NCBI GenBank assembly: GCA_944349855.1
Contig: CALVNS010000001.1
Coordinates: forward strand, 1 to 64,000
Length of the DNA stretch: 64,000 nt
Direction: 5' to 3'
DNA from: an uncultured Eubacteriales bacterium
GTDB taxonomy: Bacteria > Bacillota > Clostridia > Christensenellales > Aristaeellaceae
Shown here: in pieces, positions 50,792 through 58,471 of the stretch
Numbering within the stretch: the stretch's first letter is position 1
Layout: the number at the start of each line of letters is the position of its first letter
Made by a program: the position numbers and the translations under genes
The notes under the pieces: generated by a model
Seen by the model: only the letters and a program-made list of their open reading frames with translations
What the model was told of the DNA's origin: nothing
Database searches by the model: none

Positions 50792-52582
50792 TCAGGCCAC
50801 GCCTTCCTCCTCCCGAATCAGGAACTCCTCCATCACATAGCCTTCCGTGACGTCTGTCCGGACCTCCACCCAGCCGTCCGCGCCCTCGACCTGTCCCAGC
50901 ACGATCAGCCGCTGGCCCTTGAGCAGGCGCATACGCACGTCGCTGTCCAGGCTCGGCTCCTTGCGCAGGTTCAGACTCGAGTCGTCCTCGATATTGCCCA
51001 CCACCGCATACCACGCGCCCTCGGGCAGCTCCTGCGTCACGGGCATCAGCGTCGGGCGCGGCGTGGGCGAGGCCTGGGGCCCCGGCGTCGCGTACAGTTC
51101 GGCATCCAGCGTGGGCAGCGCCGCGGGGGTCGACGCATAGACCGCCAGCTCCATGCCGGGATAGTAGAAGGCCAGAATCTGTTCGTACGTCATGCCGTAC
51201 TGCTGCGCCATCCACTCCGCGCCGCGCTGGCTCAGGCCCACACCGTGGCCGTAGCGCCGCGCCTCGACGACAAACGCGTCGTCCGTCTCGCGCACGGTCC
51301 AGATCTCATTCGCATCCTGATTGATCGACAGGTTCATCGCCCGCTCCGCATCCGGGAAGGCGGGCAGGTCGATCGTGACCGTGCCGCCCAGCGAGGCAAA
51401 GTCCTCCAGTGCGGGCGTGGGCGCGGGGCTGGGCGTCGGCGAGGGCGTGGCCGACGCAGCCGGGGCGGCAAACAGGTCGTCCGCCTCGGACGAAGCGGCC
51501 GCCGTTGCGGTCGCCTGCGGCTCGCCCAACACGCGGCGGCCGGAGACGCGCAGCGTCAGGCTCATGCGCGACATGACGCGCGAGGGCTCCGCAAAGAGCG
51601 GCGTGTGCAGCTGCACGCCCACCACCTCGTCCACGCGCACGTTTTCCGGCGCGGTGTCCATGGACAGCGCCTCCAGCTGCTCGCTGAGCGAAAGGACGAT
51701 CAGTTCGTGCAGCGCCGCGCCCACCCCCGCCTCACCGGGCGACTTGGGGATGCTGTAGGCGCGCACGACGCTCTGCGGGTTTTCCAGGTCGTAGGGATCG
51801 TCGACCATGGCGATGTAGCCGTAGTCGCCCCCGCCGCTCCAGACGTTTTCGACCAGCTCGGTCTGGCCGCCGTTGCTGGCGGAATAGTAGCACTCGGCCA
51901 GGCGACCATTATAGTATCCGCACACGCCCGCCGTCTGCTCAACGGCCGCGATGGCATTGGGATAGGCGGGATTCATGCCGCGGAAGACCTGGTCGTTGGT
52001 CGTATCCACGACGTCGTAGTCCCCGCTCGAGCCGATCTTGCGCAGGACGTACGTGCGCGCGGCGACGGCCTGCGCCTTGAGCGCCTCGATGGGAAAGCTG
52101 TCGCTCATCTCATAGGGCACGACGCCCAGCAGGTAGTCCTCCACGTCGATGGTCAGCACCGGCCGGATGACGCCCTGCGACGCGGTCAGCAGCAGGTCGC
52201 CCTCATAGAGGTTGCTCCCGCCCTGCAGGCGCATGCCGTTTTCCTCGCCCTCCTGCGCCGCGTGGCGCGTGAATGCGACCTGCCCGCCCAGGTTGACCGT
52301 CATGCCCTCGTAGTGCAGAATCAGCTGCCCGTCGCGCAGCGTCACAGACACCTCCGCCCCGCGTGGAAAGGTCAGCAGATCGCCCTCGCCCGCCGCATAC
52401 ACGCCGTCAAAGCGGATGTGCATCTCATCCTCAATCTGCAGGCGGCTGAGCAGCACGCGCACGCGGCTGTCCCCGCCCTCTGCGGCGGTAGGCGACGCCG
52501 GGTGCAGCGCAGGCAGCACGCACAGCGCCAGGGCCAGCACAGCCAGCGCGGCGCGCACAATTCGGGTCCGTTTCGTCTGCAA
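50792..52582 (-). CDS. SpoIID/LytB domain protein with C-terminal SH3b
   Basis: 596 residues from a TTG at 52582, with AAGGAGAG about eight bases upstream; the ATGs further upstream lack ribosome sites. A signal or anchor helix (IVRAALAVLALALCVLPAL) comes first. The SpoIID domain spans about 100-330 and resumes after an insert near 420-510: VEDYLLGVVPYEMSDSFPIEALKAQAVAARTY, YYSASNGGQTE, and GHGVGLSQRGAEWMA. Two Pro/Thr/Ser linkers (TPSPTPSPAPTPA and TPGPQASPTPRPT) separate domains. A SH3b module (LNLRKEPSLDSDVRMRLLKGQRL) ends the protein. SpoIID proteins are lytic transglycosylases acting on peptidoglycan stripped of stem peptides, as in spore engulfment; a vegetative wall role is also possible. 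Confidence 0.88.
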   Translation of the reverse strand: MQTKRTRIVRAALAVLALALCVLPALHPASPTAAEGGDSRVRVLLSRLQIEDEMHIRFDGVYAAGEGDLLTFPRGAEVSVTLRDGQLILHYEGMTVNLGGQVAFTRHAAQEGEENGMRLQGGSNLYEGDLLLTASQGVIRPVLTIDVEDYLLGVVPYEMSDSFPIEALKAQAVAARTYVLRKIGSSGDYDVVDTTNDQVFRGMNPAYPNAIAAVEQTAGVCGYYNGRLAECYYSASNGGQTELVENVWSGGGDYGYIAMVDDPYDLENPQSVVRAYSIPKSPGEAGVGAALHELIVLSLSEQLEALSMDTAPENVRVDEVVGVQLHTPLFAEPSRVMSRMSLTLRVSGRRVLGEPQATATAAASSEADDLFAAPAASATPSPTPSPAPTPALEDFASLGGTVTIDLPAFPDAERAMNLSINQDANEIWTVRETDDAFVVEARRYGHGVGLSQRGAEWMAQQYGMTYEQILAFYYPGMELAVYASTPAALPTLDAELYATPGPQASPTPRPTLMPVTQELPEGAWYAVVGNIEDDSSLNLRKEPSLDSDVRMRLLKGQRLIVLGQVEGADGWVEVRTDVTEGYVMEEFLIREEEGVA

Positions 52583-52675
52583 GATGATGTCTCTCCTTTT
52601 CGCCTCACGCATGCGCAAGGGGGTTTCACTCCTAATGACGAACGAGCGGGCCATTTTGTTGAATGTTTTTCGCGC

Positions 52676-53209
52676 TTACTTTGCGCCGAATTTCTCGCCA
52701 TAGCGCTCAATGGCCTGGGCGATCGCGCGCACGGCATGGTCGCGGTCGGTCGCCTGGCGCACGACCGTATTTTTGCCTTCCAGGCCTTTATAGACGGTGA
52801 AGAAGTGCCCCATCTCCTCCAGCACGTGCGCGGGCAGCTGGCTGATGTCGAACATGTAGTTGTAGTTCGGATCGCCCAGCGGCACGGCGATGATCTTCTC
52901 ATCCCGCTCCTCGCCATCGACCATCTCGATCATGCCGATGGGCCGGCAGGCCACGAGTGTCAGCGGTTCGATCGCCTCGCTGCACAGCACCAGCACGTCC
53001 AGCGGGTCGTCGTCCTGCGCGTACGTGCGCGGGATAAAGCCGTAGTTGGCCGGGTAGTGCGTGGAGGTGTACAGCACGCGGTCCAGCCTGAGCAACCCCG
53101 TCTCCTTGTCCAGCTCGTACTTGTTCTTGCAGCCCTTCTTGATCTCGATCACCGCCAGGAAGCGCTCCGGGGTGATCTTCTCGGGGGATACGTCATGCCA
53201 AATGTTCAT
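52676..53209 (-). CDS. ppa: Inorganic pyrophosphatase, soluble type I
   Basis: 177 residues from the ATG at 53209 (GGAGAG about ten bases upstream). Family motifs: AVIEIKKGCKNKYELDKETG, RVLYTSTHYPANYGFIPRTYAQDDDPLDVLVL (the Asp cluster binds the Mg2+ ions), and RPIGMIEMVDGEERDEKIIAVP. It hydrolyses pyrophosphate in the cytoplasm and drives biosynthetic reactions. It is transcribed alone from a strong promoter. Confidence 0.95.
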   Translation of the reverse strand: MNIWHDVSPEKITPERFLAVIEIKKGCKNKYELDKETGLLRLDRVLYTSTHYPANYGFIPRTYAQDDDPLDVLVLCSEAIEPLTLVACRPIGMIEMVDGEERDEKIIAVPLGDPNYNYMFDISQLPAHVLEEMGHFFTVYKGLEGKNTVVRQATDRDHAVRAIAQAIERYGEKFGAK

Positions 53210-53258
53210 GCCCCATCTCTCCTTCGTAAGCCCGTCGTATCGGATCAGACATCTTAAA

Positions 53259-53287
53259 TATATACACGCAAATGCCCTGCGCGTCAA
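53259..53287 (-). promoter_or_regulatory. Promoter of the pyrophosphatase gene
   Basis: TTGACG (53282-53287), 17-bp spacer, TATATA (53259-53264). Confidence 0.8.
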
Positions 53288-53324
53288 GCCTTTTCGCCGG
53301 TCCCCATTTTTCGCAATGTTACCC

Positions 53325-53353
53325 TTGACAAACATTCTGCAGATGTCTATGAT
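53325..53353 (+). promoter_or_regulatory. Promoter of the feo-sirtuin operon
   Basis: TTGACA (53325-53330), 17-bp spacer, TATGAT (53348-53353). An imperfectly placed inverted repeat ATGATA/TATCAT (53349-53354 and 53373-53378) covers the -10 and start region and could bind an iron-dependent repressor; it is not a clear Fur consensus. Confidence 0.75.
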
Positions 53354-53406
53354 AATAACCGGCAATATGGCATATCATCGGGGGAAGACAAGAGGGAGGA
53401 ATTCGC

Positions 53407-53637
53407 ATGACGCTGGATCAGCTGCCCATTGGCAAGAGCGCCCGGATCACGCGGGTCGGCGGCGAGGGCGCACTGCGCTGCCGCCTGCTGGACATGGGGC
53501 TCATTCCGCGCACTGAGGTCACGATGCGCAAGGTCGCGCCCATGGGCGACCCCATCGAGCTGCGGCTGCGCGGCTATGAACTCACGCTGCGCCTGGAAGA
53601 CGCAAGCAAGATCGAAATTGAGGAGATGCGCGCATGA
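53407..53637 (+). CDS. feoA: Ferrous iron transport protein FeoA
   Basis: 76 residues, a small SH3-like domain: LDQLPIGKSARITRVGG, RCRLLDMGLIPRTEVTM, and DPIELRLRGYELTLRLEDASKIEIE. FeoA works in the cytoplasm with FeoB. GGAGG precedes the ATG. Its stop overlaps the feoB start by four bases. Confidence 0.95.
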   Translation: MTLDQLPIGKSARITRVGGEGALRCRLLDMGLIPRTEVTMRKVAPMGDPIELRLRGYELTLRLEDASKIEIEEMRA

Positions 53638-55637
53638 TTTTTGCACTGGCAGGCAATCAGAATTGCGGCAAGACGACGCTGTTCAACCAACTGACGGGCT
53701 CCAACCAGCACGTTGGAAACTTTCCCGGCGTCACGGTCGACCAGAAGAGCGGCACGATCCGCGGGCATAAGGACATGACCGTCGTCGATCTGCCGGGCAT
53801 CTATTCCATCCGTCCCTATTCGGCCGAGGAGATCGTCACGCGCGACTTTCTGCTCAGCGGGCATCCCGACGGCATCATCAACATCATCGACGCGACGAAC
53901 ATCGAGCGCAACCTCTACCTGACGCTGCAGCTGATCGAGCTGGGCCTGCCGATGGTGCTGGCGCTGAACATGATGGACGAGGTGCGCGCCAACGGCGGCT
54001 CGGTGGACGTGCGCGCGCTCAGCGAAGAGCTGGGCATTCCGGTCGTGCCAATCAGCGCAGCGAAAAACGACGGCATTGAAGAGCTCGTGCGTACGGCCGA
54101 GCGCGCCGTACGGGAGCACCTCGTGCCCAAGCGCGTGGACTTTTGCAGCGGCGCGGTGCACCGCTGTATCCACGCCATCACGCACCTGATCGAGGACCAC
54201 GCCCAGCAGATCGGCGTCAACCCGCGCTTTGCGGCCACGAAGGTCGTGGAAAGCGACGCGCCGATGATCGAGGCGCTGCACCTCAACCGCAACGAGCTGG
54301 ACATGCTCGAGCACAGCATCACAGAGATGGAGGCCGACGTCGGGCTGGACCGCAACGCCGCCATGGCCGACATGCGCTATGCGTTCATCGAGCAGCTGTG
54401 CCGCAAGACCGTAGAGAAGTGCCAGGAGAGCCGGGAGCACCGGCGCAGCGTGGCCATCGACAGCGTGCTGACGCACCGGATATTTGCGATTCCGATCTTT
54501 TTGTGCATCATGCTGCTGGTGTTCTACCTGACGTTCGGCGTGATCGGCCAGGCGCTCAGCGCGCTGATGAGCCTAGGCATCGACGCGCTGACGGGTCTGA
54601 CCGACACCGCGCTGACGGCCTACGGGCTCAATCCCGTCGTGCACAGCCTGGTCATCGACGGCGTGTTCGCGGGCGTGGGCAGCGTGCTGTCGTTCCTGCC
54701 CATCATCGTGACGCTGTTCTTCTTCCTGTCCATTCTCGAAGACAGCGGCTACATGGCGCGCGTGGCGTTCGTCATGGACAAGATTTTGCGCAAGATCGGC
54801 CTGTCGGGCCGCAGCTTTGTGCCCATGCTGGTGGGCTTTGGCTGCTCCGTGCCCGCCATCATGGCCACGCGCACGCTCTCCAGCGAGCGCGACCGGCGCA
54901 TGACCATCCTGTTGACGCCCTTCATGAGCTGCAGCGCCAAGCTGCCGATCTACGCGGTGTTTTCGGCGGCATTCTTCCCCGGACGTGAGCCGCTGGTGAT
55001 GATCGGTCTGTACGTGATGGGCATGGTCATGGGCGTGCTGCTGGGGCTCCTGCTCAAGCGCACCGCATTTCGAGGCAACCCCGTGCCCTTCGTAATGGAG
55101 CTGCCCAACTACCGCTTCCCCTCGCTGCGCTCCGTACTGCTGCTGATGTGGGACAAGGCCAAAGACTTCATCGTGCGCGCGTTCACGATCATCTTCACTG
55201 CGACGATCGTCATCTGGTTCTTGCAGACGTTTGACCTGCGCCTCAACGTCGTGTCCGACAGCGCCGAGAGCCTGCTGGCCTCTCTGGGACGCCTGATCGC
55301 GCCGCTGTTCGCGCCGCTGGGCTTCAGCGACTGGCGCGTATCCACGGCGCTGATCACGGGCTTCACGGCCAAGGAGGCCGTCGTGAGCACGCTGGCGGTC
55401 CTGACGGGCACCAGCATCGCCAATCTGGGTCCTGCGCTGGCTGCGTTCTTCACCCCGGTCACGGCGTTCAGCTTCCTGACGTTCACGCTGCTGTACACGC
55501 CTTGCGTGGCCGCCATCGCCGCCGTACGCCGCGAGATGCGCTCACGCACTGCCGCCGTCTGTGTTTCAGTGCTGCAGTGCGTCATCGCCTGGGTGGCCGC
55601 ATTCGTCGTCTACCGGATCGCAGGTCTGTTCTTCTGA
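53634..55637 (+). CDS. feoB: Ferrous iron transporter FeoB
   Basis: 667 residues. The N-terminal G domain has GNQNCGKTTLFNQLTG (G1), NFPGVTVDQKSG (G2), DLPGIYS (G3) and LNMMDE (G4). The GDI helical part is about 170-270. The membrane part carries GFGCSVPAIMATRTL (the conserved Gate Cys motif) and a second Gate domain (FTAKEAVVSTLAVL). It imports Fe2+ in a GTP-dependent manner. It is coupled to feoA, and a small Cys-rich partner gene follows. Confidence 0.97.
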   Translation: MIFALAGNQNCGKTTLFNQLTGSNQHVGNFPGVTVDQKSGTIRGHKDMTVVDLPGIYSIRPYSAEEIVTRDFLLSGHPDGIINIIDATNIERNLYLTLQLIELGLPMVLALNMMDEVRANGGSVDVRALSEELGIPVVPISAAKNDGIEELVRTAERAVREHLVPKRVDFCSGAVHRCIHAITHLIEDHAQQIGVNPRFAATKVVESDAPMIEALHLNRNELDMLEHSITEMEADVGLDRNAAMADMRYAFIEQLCRKTVEKCQESREHRRSVAIDSVLTHRIFAIPIFLCIMLLVFYLTFGVIGQALSALMSLGIDALTGLTDTALTAYGLNPVVHSLVIDGVFAGVGSVLSFLPIIVTLFFFLSILEDSGYMARVAFVMDKILRKIGLSGRSFVPMLVGFGCSVPAIMATRTLSSERDRRMTILLTPFMSCSAKLPIYAVFSAAFFPGREPLVMIGLYVMGMVMGVLLGLLLKRTAFRGNPVPFVMELPNYRFPSLRSVLLLMWDKAKDFIVRAFTIIFTATIVIWFLQTFDLRLNVVSDSAESLLASLGRLIAPLFAPLGFSDWRVSTALITGFTAKEAVVSTLAVLTGTSIANLGPALAAFFTPVTAFSFLTFTLLYTPCVAAIAAVRREMRSRTAAVCVSVLQCVIAWVAAFVVYRIAGLFF

Positions 55638-55656
55638 TTGCAAAGGATGTGATCGC

Positions 55657-55851
55657 ATGAATCTGCCGGACGTCGTCGTCCTGCTCGCGGTTGGCGCGGC
55701 GCTCGCGCTGGCCATTCGCGCCATGCGCCGGGGCGCGGGCCGCTGTGGCGGCGGTTGCATCGGCTGTCCGCACGCGGGCGCGTGCCATGCCGCCCCGCGC
55801 AATTCGCAGGGAAAGGAGGATTCCACATGTCCGAACCGCTCCAGACCCTGA
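55657..55851 (+). CDS. FeoB-associated Cys-rich membrane protein
   Basis: 64 residues: one N-terminal membrane helix (DVVVLLAVGAALALAIRAM), a basic turn, and a Cys cluster (C-GGG-C-IG-C-PHAGA-C). This is the pattern of the small FeoB-associated proteins (virus attachment p12-like family). The cysteines may bind iron or a cluster on the cytoplasmic side. AAAGGA precedes the ATG. The 3' end overlaps the sirtuin gene start by 25 bases. Confidence 0.85.
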   Translation: MNLPDVVVLLAVGAALALAIRAMRRGAGRCGGGCIGCPHAGACHAAPRNSQGKEDSTCPNRSRP

Positions 55852-56546
55852 AGGATTGGGTGCAGCAGAGCCGCCGGATCGTCTTTTTCGGCGGGGCAGG
55901 CGTCTCCACCGAGAGCGGCATTCCCGACTTTCGCAGCGAGGACGGCCTGTACCGCCAGCGCTACGCCTATCCGCCCGAGACGATCCTCAGCCACACGTTT
56001 TTCGTGCGCCATCCGGAGGAGTTCTTCCGCTTCTACCGTGAGAAGATGCTCTTCACGGACAAACAGCCCAACGCCGCCCACCGCAAGCTCGCGCAGTGGG
56101 AGCGCGAAGGCCGGCTCAGCGCCGTCGTCACGCAGAACATCGACGGCCTGCACCAGGCGGCCGGCAGCCGCAATGTCCTGGAGCTGCACGGCAGCGTGCA
56201 CCGCAACCACTGCATGCGCTGCGGCCGCGCCTTTTCGCTCGACTATGTGAAGGAGAGCGAGGGCGTGCCCCGCTGCCCGTGCGGCGGCATCGTCAAGCCC
56301 GACGTCGTGCTCTATGAGGAGTCGTTGGACGGGGAGACGATTGAGCGCGCCGTGGCGGCCATCGCATCGGCGGACCTGCTCATCGTCGGCGGCACGTCGC
56401 TGACCGTCTACCCGGCCGCCGGCTTTGTGGATCTGTTCCGCGGCGAACGCCTGGCGCTGATCAACAAGAGCCCTACGCCCAAGGACGCCGCCGCCGGCCT
56501 CATCCTGCGCGCGCCCATCGGCGAGGTCTTCTCCCAACTTCCCTAA
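55827..56546 (+). CDS. NAD-dependent protein deacylase, sirtuin family (CobB/SrtN type)
   Basis: 239 residues from the ATG at 55827 (AAGGAGG upstream). NAD-binding motifs GGAGVSTESGIPDFRS and TQNIDGLHQAAGS are followed by the catalytic His in ELHGS. The zinc ligands are CMRC and CPCGG. It removes acyl groups from protein lysines using NAD. It is encoded at the end of the ferrous iron operon with overlapping coding regions, which is an unusual but probably functional linkage. Confidence 0.93.
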   Translation: MSEPLQTLKDWVQQSRRIVFFGGAGVSTESGIPDFRSEDGLYRQRYAYPPETILSHTFFVRHPEEFFRFYREKMLFTDKQPNAAHRKLAQWEREGRLSAVVTQNIDGLHQAAGSRNVLELHGSVHRNHCMRCGRAFSLDYVKESEGVPRCPCGGIVKPDVVLYEESLDGETIERAVAAIASADLLIVGGTSLTVYPAAGFVDLFRGERLALINKSPTPKDAAAGLILRAPIGEVFSQLP

Positions 56547-56549
56547 GCG

Positions 56550-56595
56550 GAAAGGCGCCGGCAGCCCCTTCGGGCCGCCGGCGCCTTTCTTTTTT
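56550..56595 (+). terminator. Terminator of the feo-sirtuin operon
   Basis: 13-bp stem (56550-56562 with 56577-56589) with further inner pairs and a TTCG-type loop, followed by TTTTTTG. Confidence 0.85.
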
Positions 56596-56597
56596 GT

Positions 56598-57542
56598 TCA
56601 GGCCATCCCGGCCTTCTGCATGAGCCGCACGACGGCCGCCTCATAGGATGCCGGGTCGGTGTGATAGCTCAGCGCGTGCGCCGCGCCCGGCACGATGAGC
56701 AGCTCCTTGTCCGTCCGGCAGGCCGCGTACAGGCGATGAACCATCTCGGTGGGCACAAACGTATCGTCTGCTCCATGGACGAACAGAAACGGCACCTTCG
56801 CCCGCGCCACCTGGCGCAGCGCGCTGCACTGTTTGAAGCCGTATCCCCCGCGCAGGCGGCAGATCGCGCTGGCGATGGGCAGGATCGGATAGACCGGCAG
56901 GTGGAACATCTTGCGGATCTGCGTGGAGAATTCGTCCCACGCGCTGGTGTAGCCACAGTCGGCCACAACGCCGCGCACCTGCTTGGGTAGTTCCTCGCCC
57001 GCGGCCATCATGACCGTCGCCGCGCCCATCGACACGCCGTGCAGCAGGATGCGGCATGCCGGCCCCAGGCGCGCGACAGCCTCCTCGCACCAGCGGCACA
57101 CATCCAGCCTGTCGGGCCAGCCAAAGCCCACGACGCGTCCGTCGCTCTCTCCGTGCGCGCGGTTGTCCACCAGCAGCAGCCCGACGCCCCGGTCCAGGTA
57201 GAACCGCGCAAACGCCGCGAACTCGTTGAGTCCCGTGCTCCGGTAACCGTGCACGCACAGCGCCACGCGCCCATCGGGCCGGTCGGCCGGGAAATAATAT
57301 GCGCGCAGCTTCAGGCCGTCAAAGGCCTCCGTCTCCCAACGCTCATGCGGTCGCTCCAGCAGCACGCGCTTGCAGGCCAGCGCATGGCGGCGATAGGTCA
57401 GCCAGGCGCTCGACTCCTTTTTTTCGTCGTCCTCGCCCGGCTCGATGGTCGGCTTGCGCGTGAGCATCAGTTCAAAGAGCAGCACGGCCACTGCGACGCA
57501 CAGCGCCGCCAGCACGACCGCTGCGATGATGGCGATCTTCAC
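56598..57542 (-). CDS. Alpha/beta hydrolase with N-terminal membrane anchor
   Basis: 314 residues. The GTG start overlaps the previous stop by four bases (GTGA). One N-terminal membrane helix (IAAVVLAALCVAVAVLLFELML) is followed by a charged linker. The hydrolase part shows CVHGYRSTG (oxyanion region), the nucleophile Ser in HGVSMGAA near 170, the Asp in GADDTFVP near 260, and the His in GAAHALSYH near 290. It resembles the YfhR/FrsA-like serine hydrolases. The substrate is unknown. It is co-transcribed after the inositol-phosphatase-like gene. Confidence 0.85.
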   Translation of the reverse strand: MKIAIIAAVVLAALCVAVAVLLFELMLTRKPTIEPGEDDEKKESSAWLTYRRHALACKRVLLERPHERWETEAFDGLKLRAYYFPADRPDGRVALCVHGYRSTGLNEFAAFARFYLDRGVGLLLVDNRAHGESDGRVVGFGWPDRLDVCRWCEEAVARLGPACRILLHGVSMGAATVMMAAGEELPKQVRGVVADCGYTSAWDEFSTQIRKMFHLPVYPILPIASAICRLRGGYGFKQCSALRQVARAKVPFLFVHGADDTFVPTEMVHRLYAACRTDKELLIVPGAAHALSYHTDPASYEAAVVRLMQKAGMA

Positions 57543-58327
57543 GGGGTTTCGCCGCCCTTCACGCCCTCGACGAGCGCCTTCAGCGCATCAAACGCCTGCG
57601 GCGGCGCGGCCAGCACGCCGATGGGCCGCTCAAAGCCCCATACGTCAGGCGCAATCGCGCCCACGCGCCCGCCCGCCTCCTGCACGATCAAGGAGCCCGC
57701 GGCATAGTCCCAGGGCGAGAGGCGCAGCTCGAAGTAGCCCTCAAAGCGGCCCGCAGCCACGCCGCACAGGTCCAGCGCAGCGCTGCCGGAGCGGCGCACG
57801 TCGCAGCAAGCGAGAAAGACCGCCTTCGCAGCCGCGAAGCTGCGATCGGTCAGCTCCAGGTTATAGGGCGCCGTGCCGAACGCGATGACGCCGCGGTCAA
57901 ACGCGCGCTCGCTGACGCGGATCTCCCGCCCGTTCAGGCGAGCTCCGCCGCCCACCCGCGCGGCAAACAGCTCGTCCGCATAGGGATCGTAGACCGCGCC
58001 CAGCACGGGGCGCCCATCCCGCAGCAGCGCGACGGACACCGCGCTGTGGCGCAGGCCGCTGATGAAGTTCTGCGTGCCGTCGATCGGATCGATCACCCAT
58101 GCGTATCCGTCCGGCGCGGCCTCGTTCTGCTTCTCCTCCGCGATGAACCGCGCGCCCGCCAGCATCGGCGTCAGCGCCTCGATGAGCTGCGCCTGCACGG
58201 CCTCGTCCAGATTGGTCACAAAGTTGGCGTGCCCTTCCTTCTCGCGCACGCGCACCTCGCCGGCGTTCAGCATGCGCATGCCCGCCGCACGCGCGGCCTC
58301 GCACACGCCCAACAGCAGATCATCCAT
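57539..58327 (-). CDS. Inositol monophosphatase family protein
   Basis: 262 residues from the ATG at 58327 (GGAGGT upstream). Metal-binding motifs: EEKQNE in the first half, DPIDGTQNF near 86, and WDYAAGSLIVQEAGG near 207. Members are Mg2+-dependent sugar or inositol phosphatases, also 3'-phosphoadenosine phosphate phosphatases; the substrate here is not decided. A long in-frame extension upstream is antisense to the GH42 gene and is not coding. It has a strong promoter. Confidence 0.9.
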   Translation of the reverse strand: MDDLLLGVCEAARAAGMRMLNAGEVRVREKEGHANFVTNLDEAVQAQLIEALTPMLAGARFIAEEKQNEAAPDGYAWVIDPIDGTQNFISGLRHSAVSVALLRDGRPVLGAVYDPYADELFAARVGGGARLNGREIRVSERAFDRGVIAFGTAPYNLELTDRSFAAAKAVFLACCDVRRSGSAALDLCGVAAGRFEGYFELRLSPWDYAAGSLIVQEAGGRVGAIAPDVWGFERPIGVLAAPPQAFDALKALVEGVKGGETP

Positions 58328-58370
58328 CCGTATCAACCTCCGATCGCGGGCCCTGCGGCCCTTCGAGCCC

Positions 58371-58399
58371 ATTCTATCAACCGCTCCGGACGCTGTCAA
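58371..58399 (-). promoter_or_regulatory. Promoter of the inositol-phosphatase/hydrolase operon
   Basis: TTGACA (58394-58399), 17-bp spacer, TAGAAT (58371-58376). Confidence 0.8.
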
Positions 58400-58440
58400 C
58401 CGCTTTTTCATTCGCCGCTCTATCGTATATTTCCGCTTTC

Positions 58441-58449
58441 TGCTATAAT
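58441..58449 (+). promoter_or_regulatory. Extended -10 promoter of the GH42 gene
   Basis: TGCTATAAT without a recognisable -35 hexamer, 22 bp before the GTG start. Confidence 0.55.
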
Positions 58450-58471
58450 GAACCCAAAGGAGGTATGGACC

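Noticed and set aside
53349-53378. A Fur box before feoA
   Set aside because: The ATGATA/TATCAT arms are 18 bp apart and the centre does not follow the Fur consensus, so it is noted only as a possible operator.
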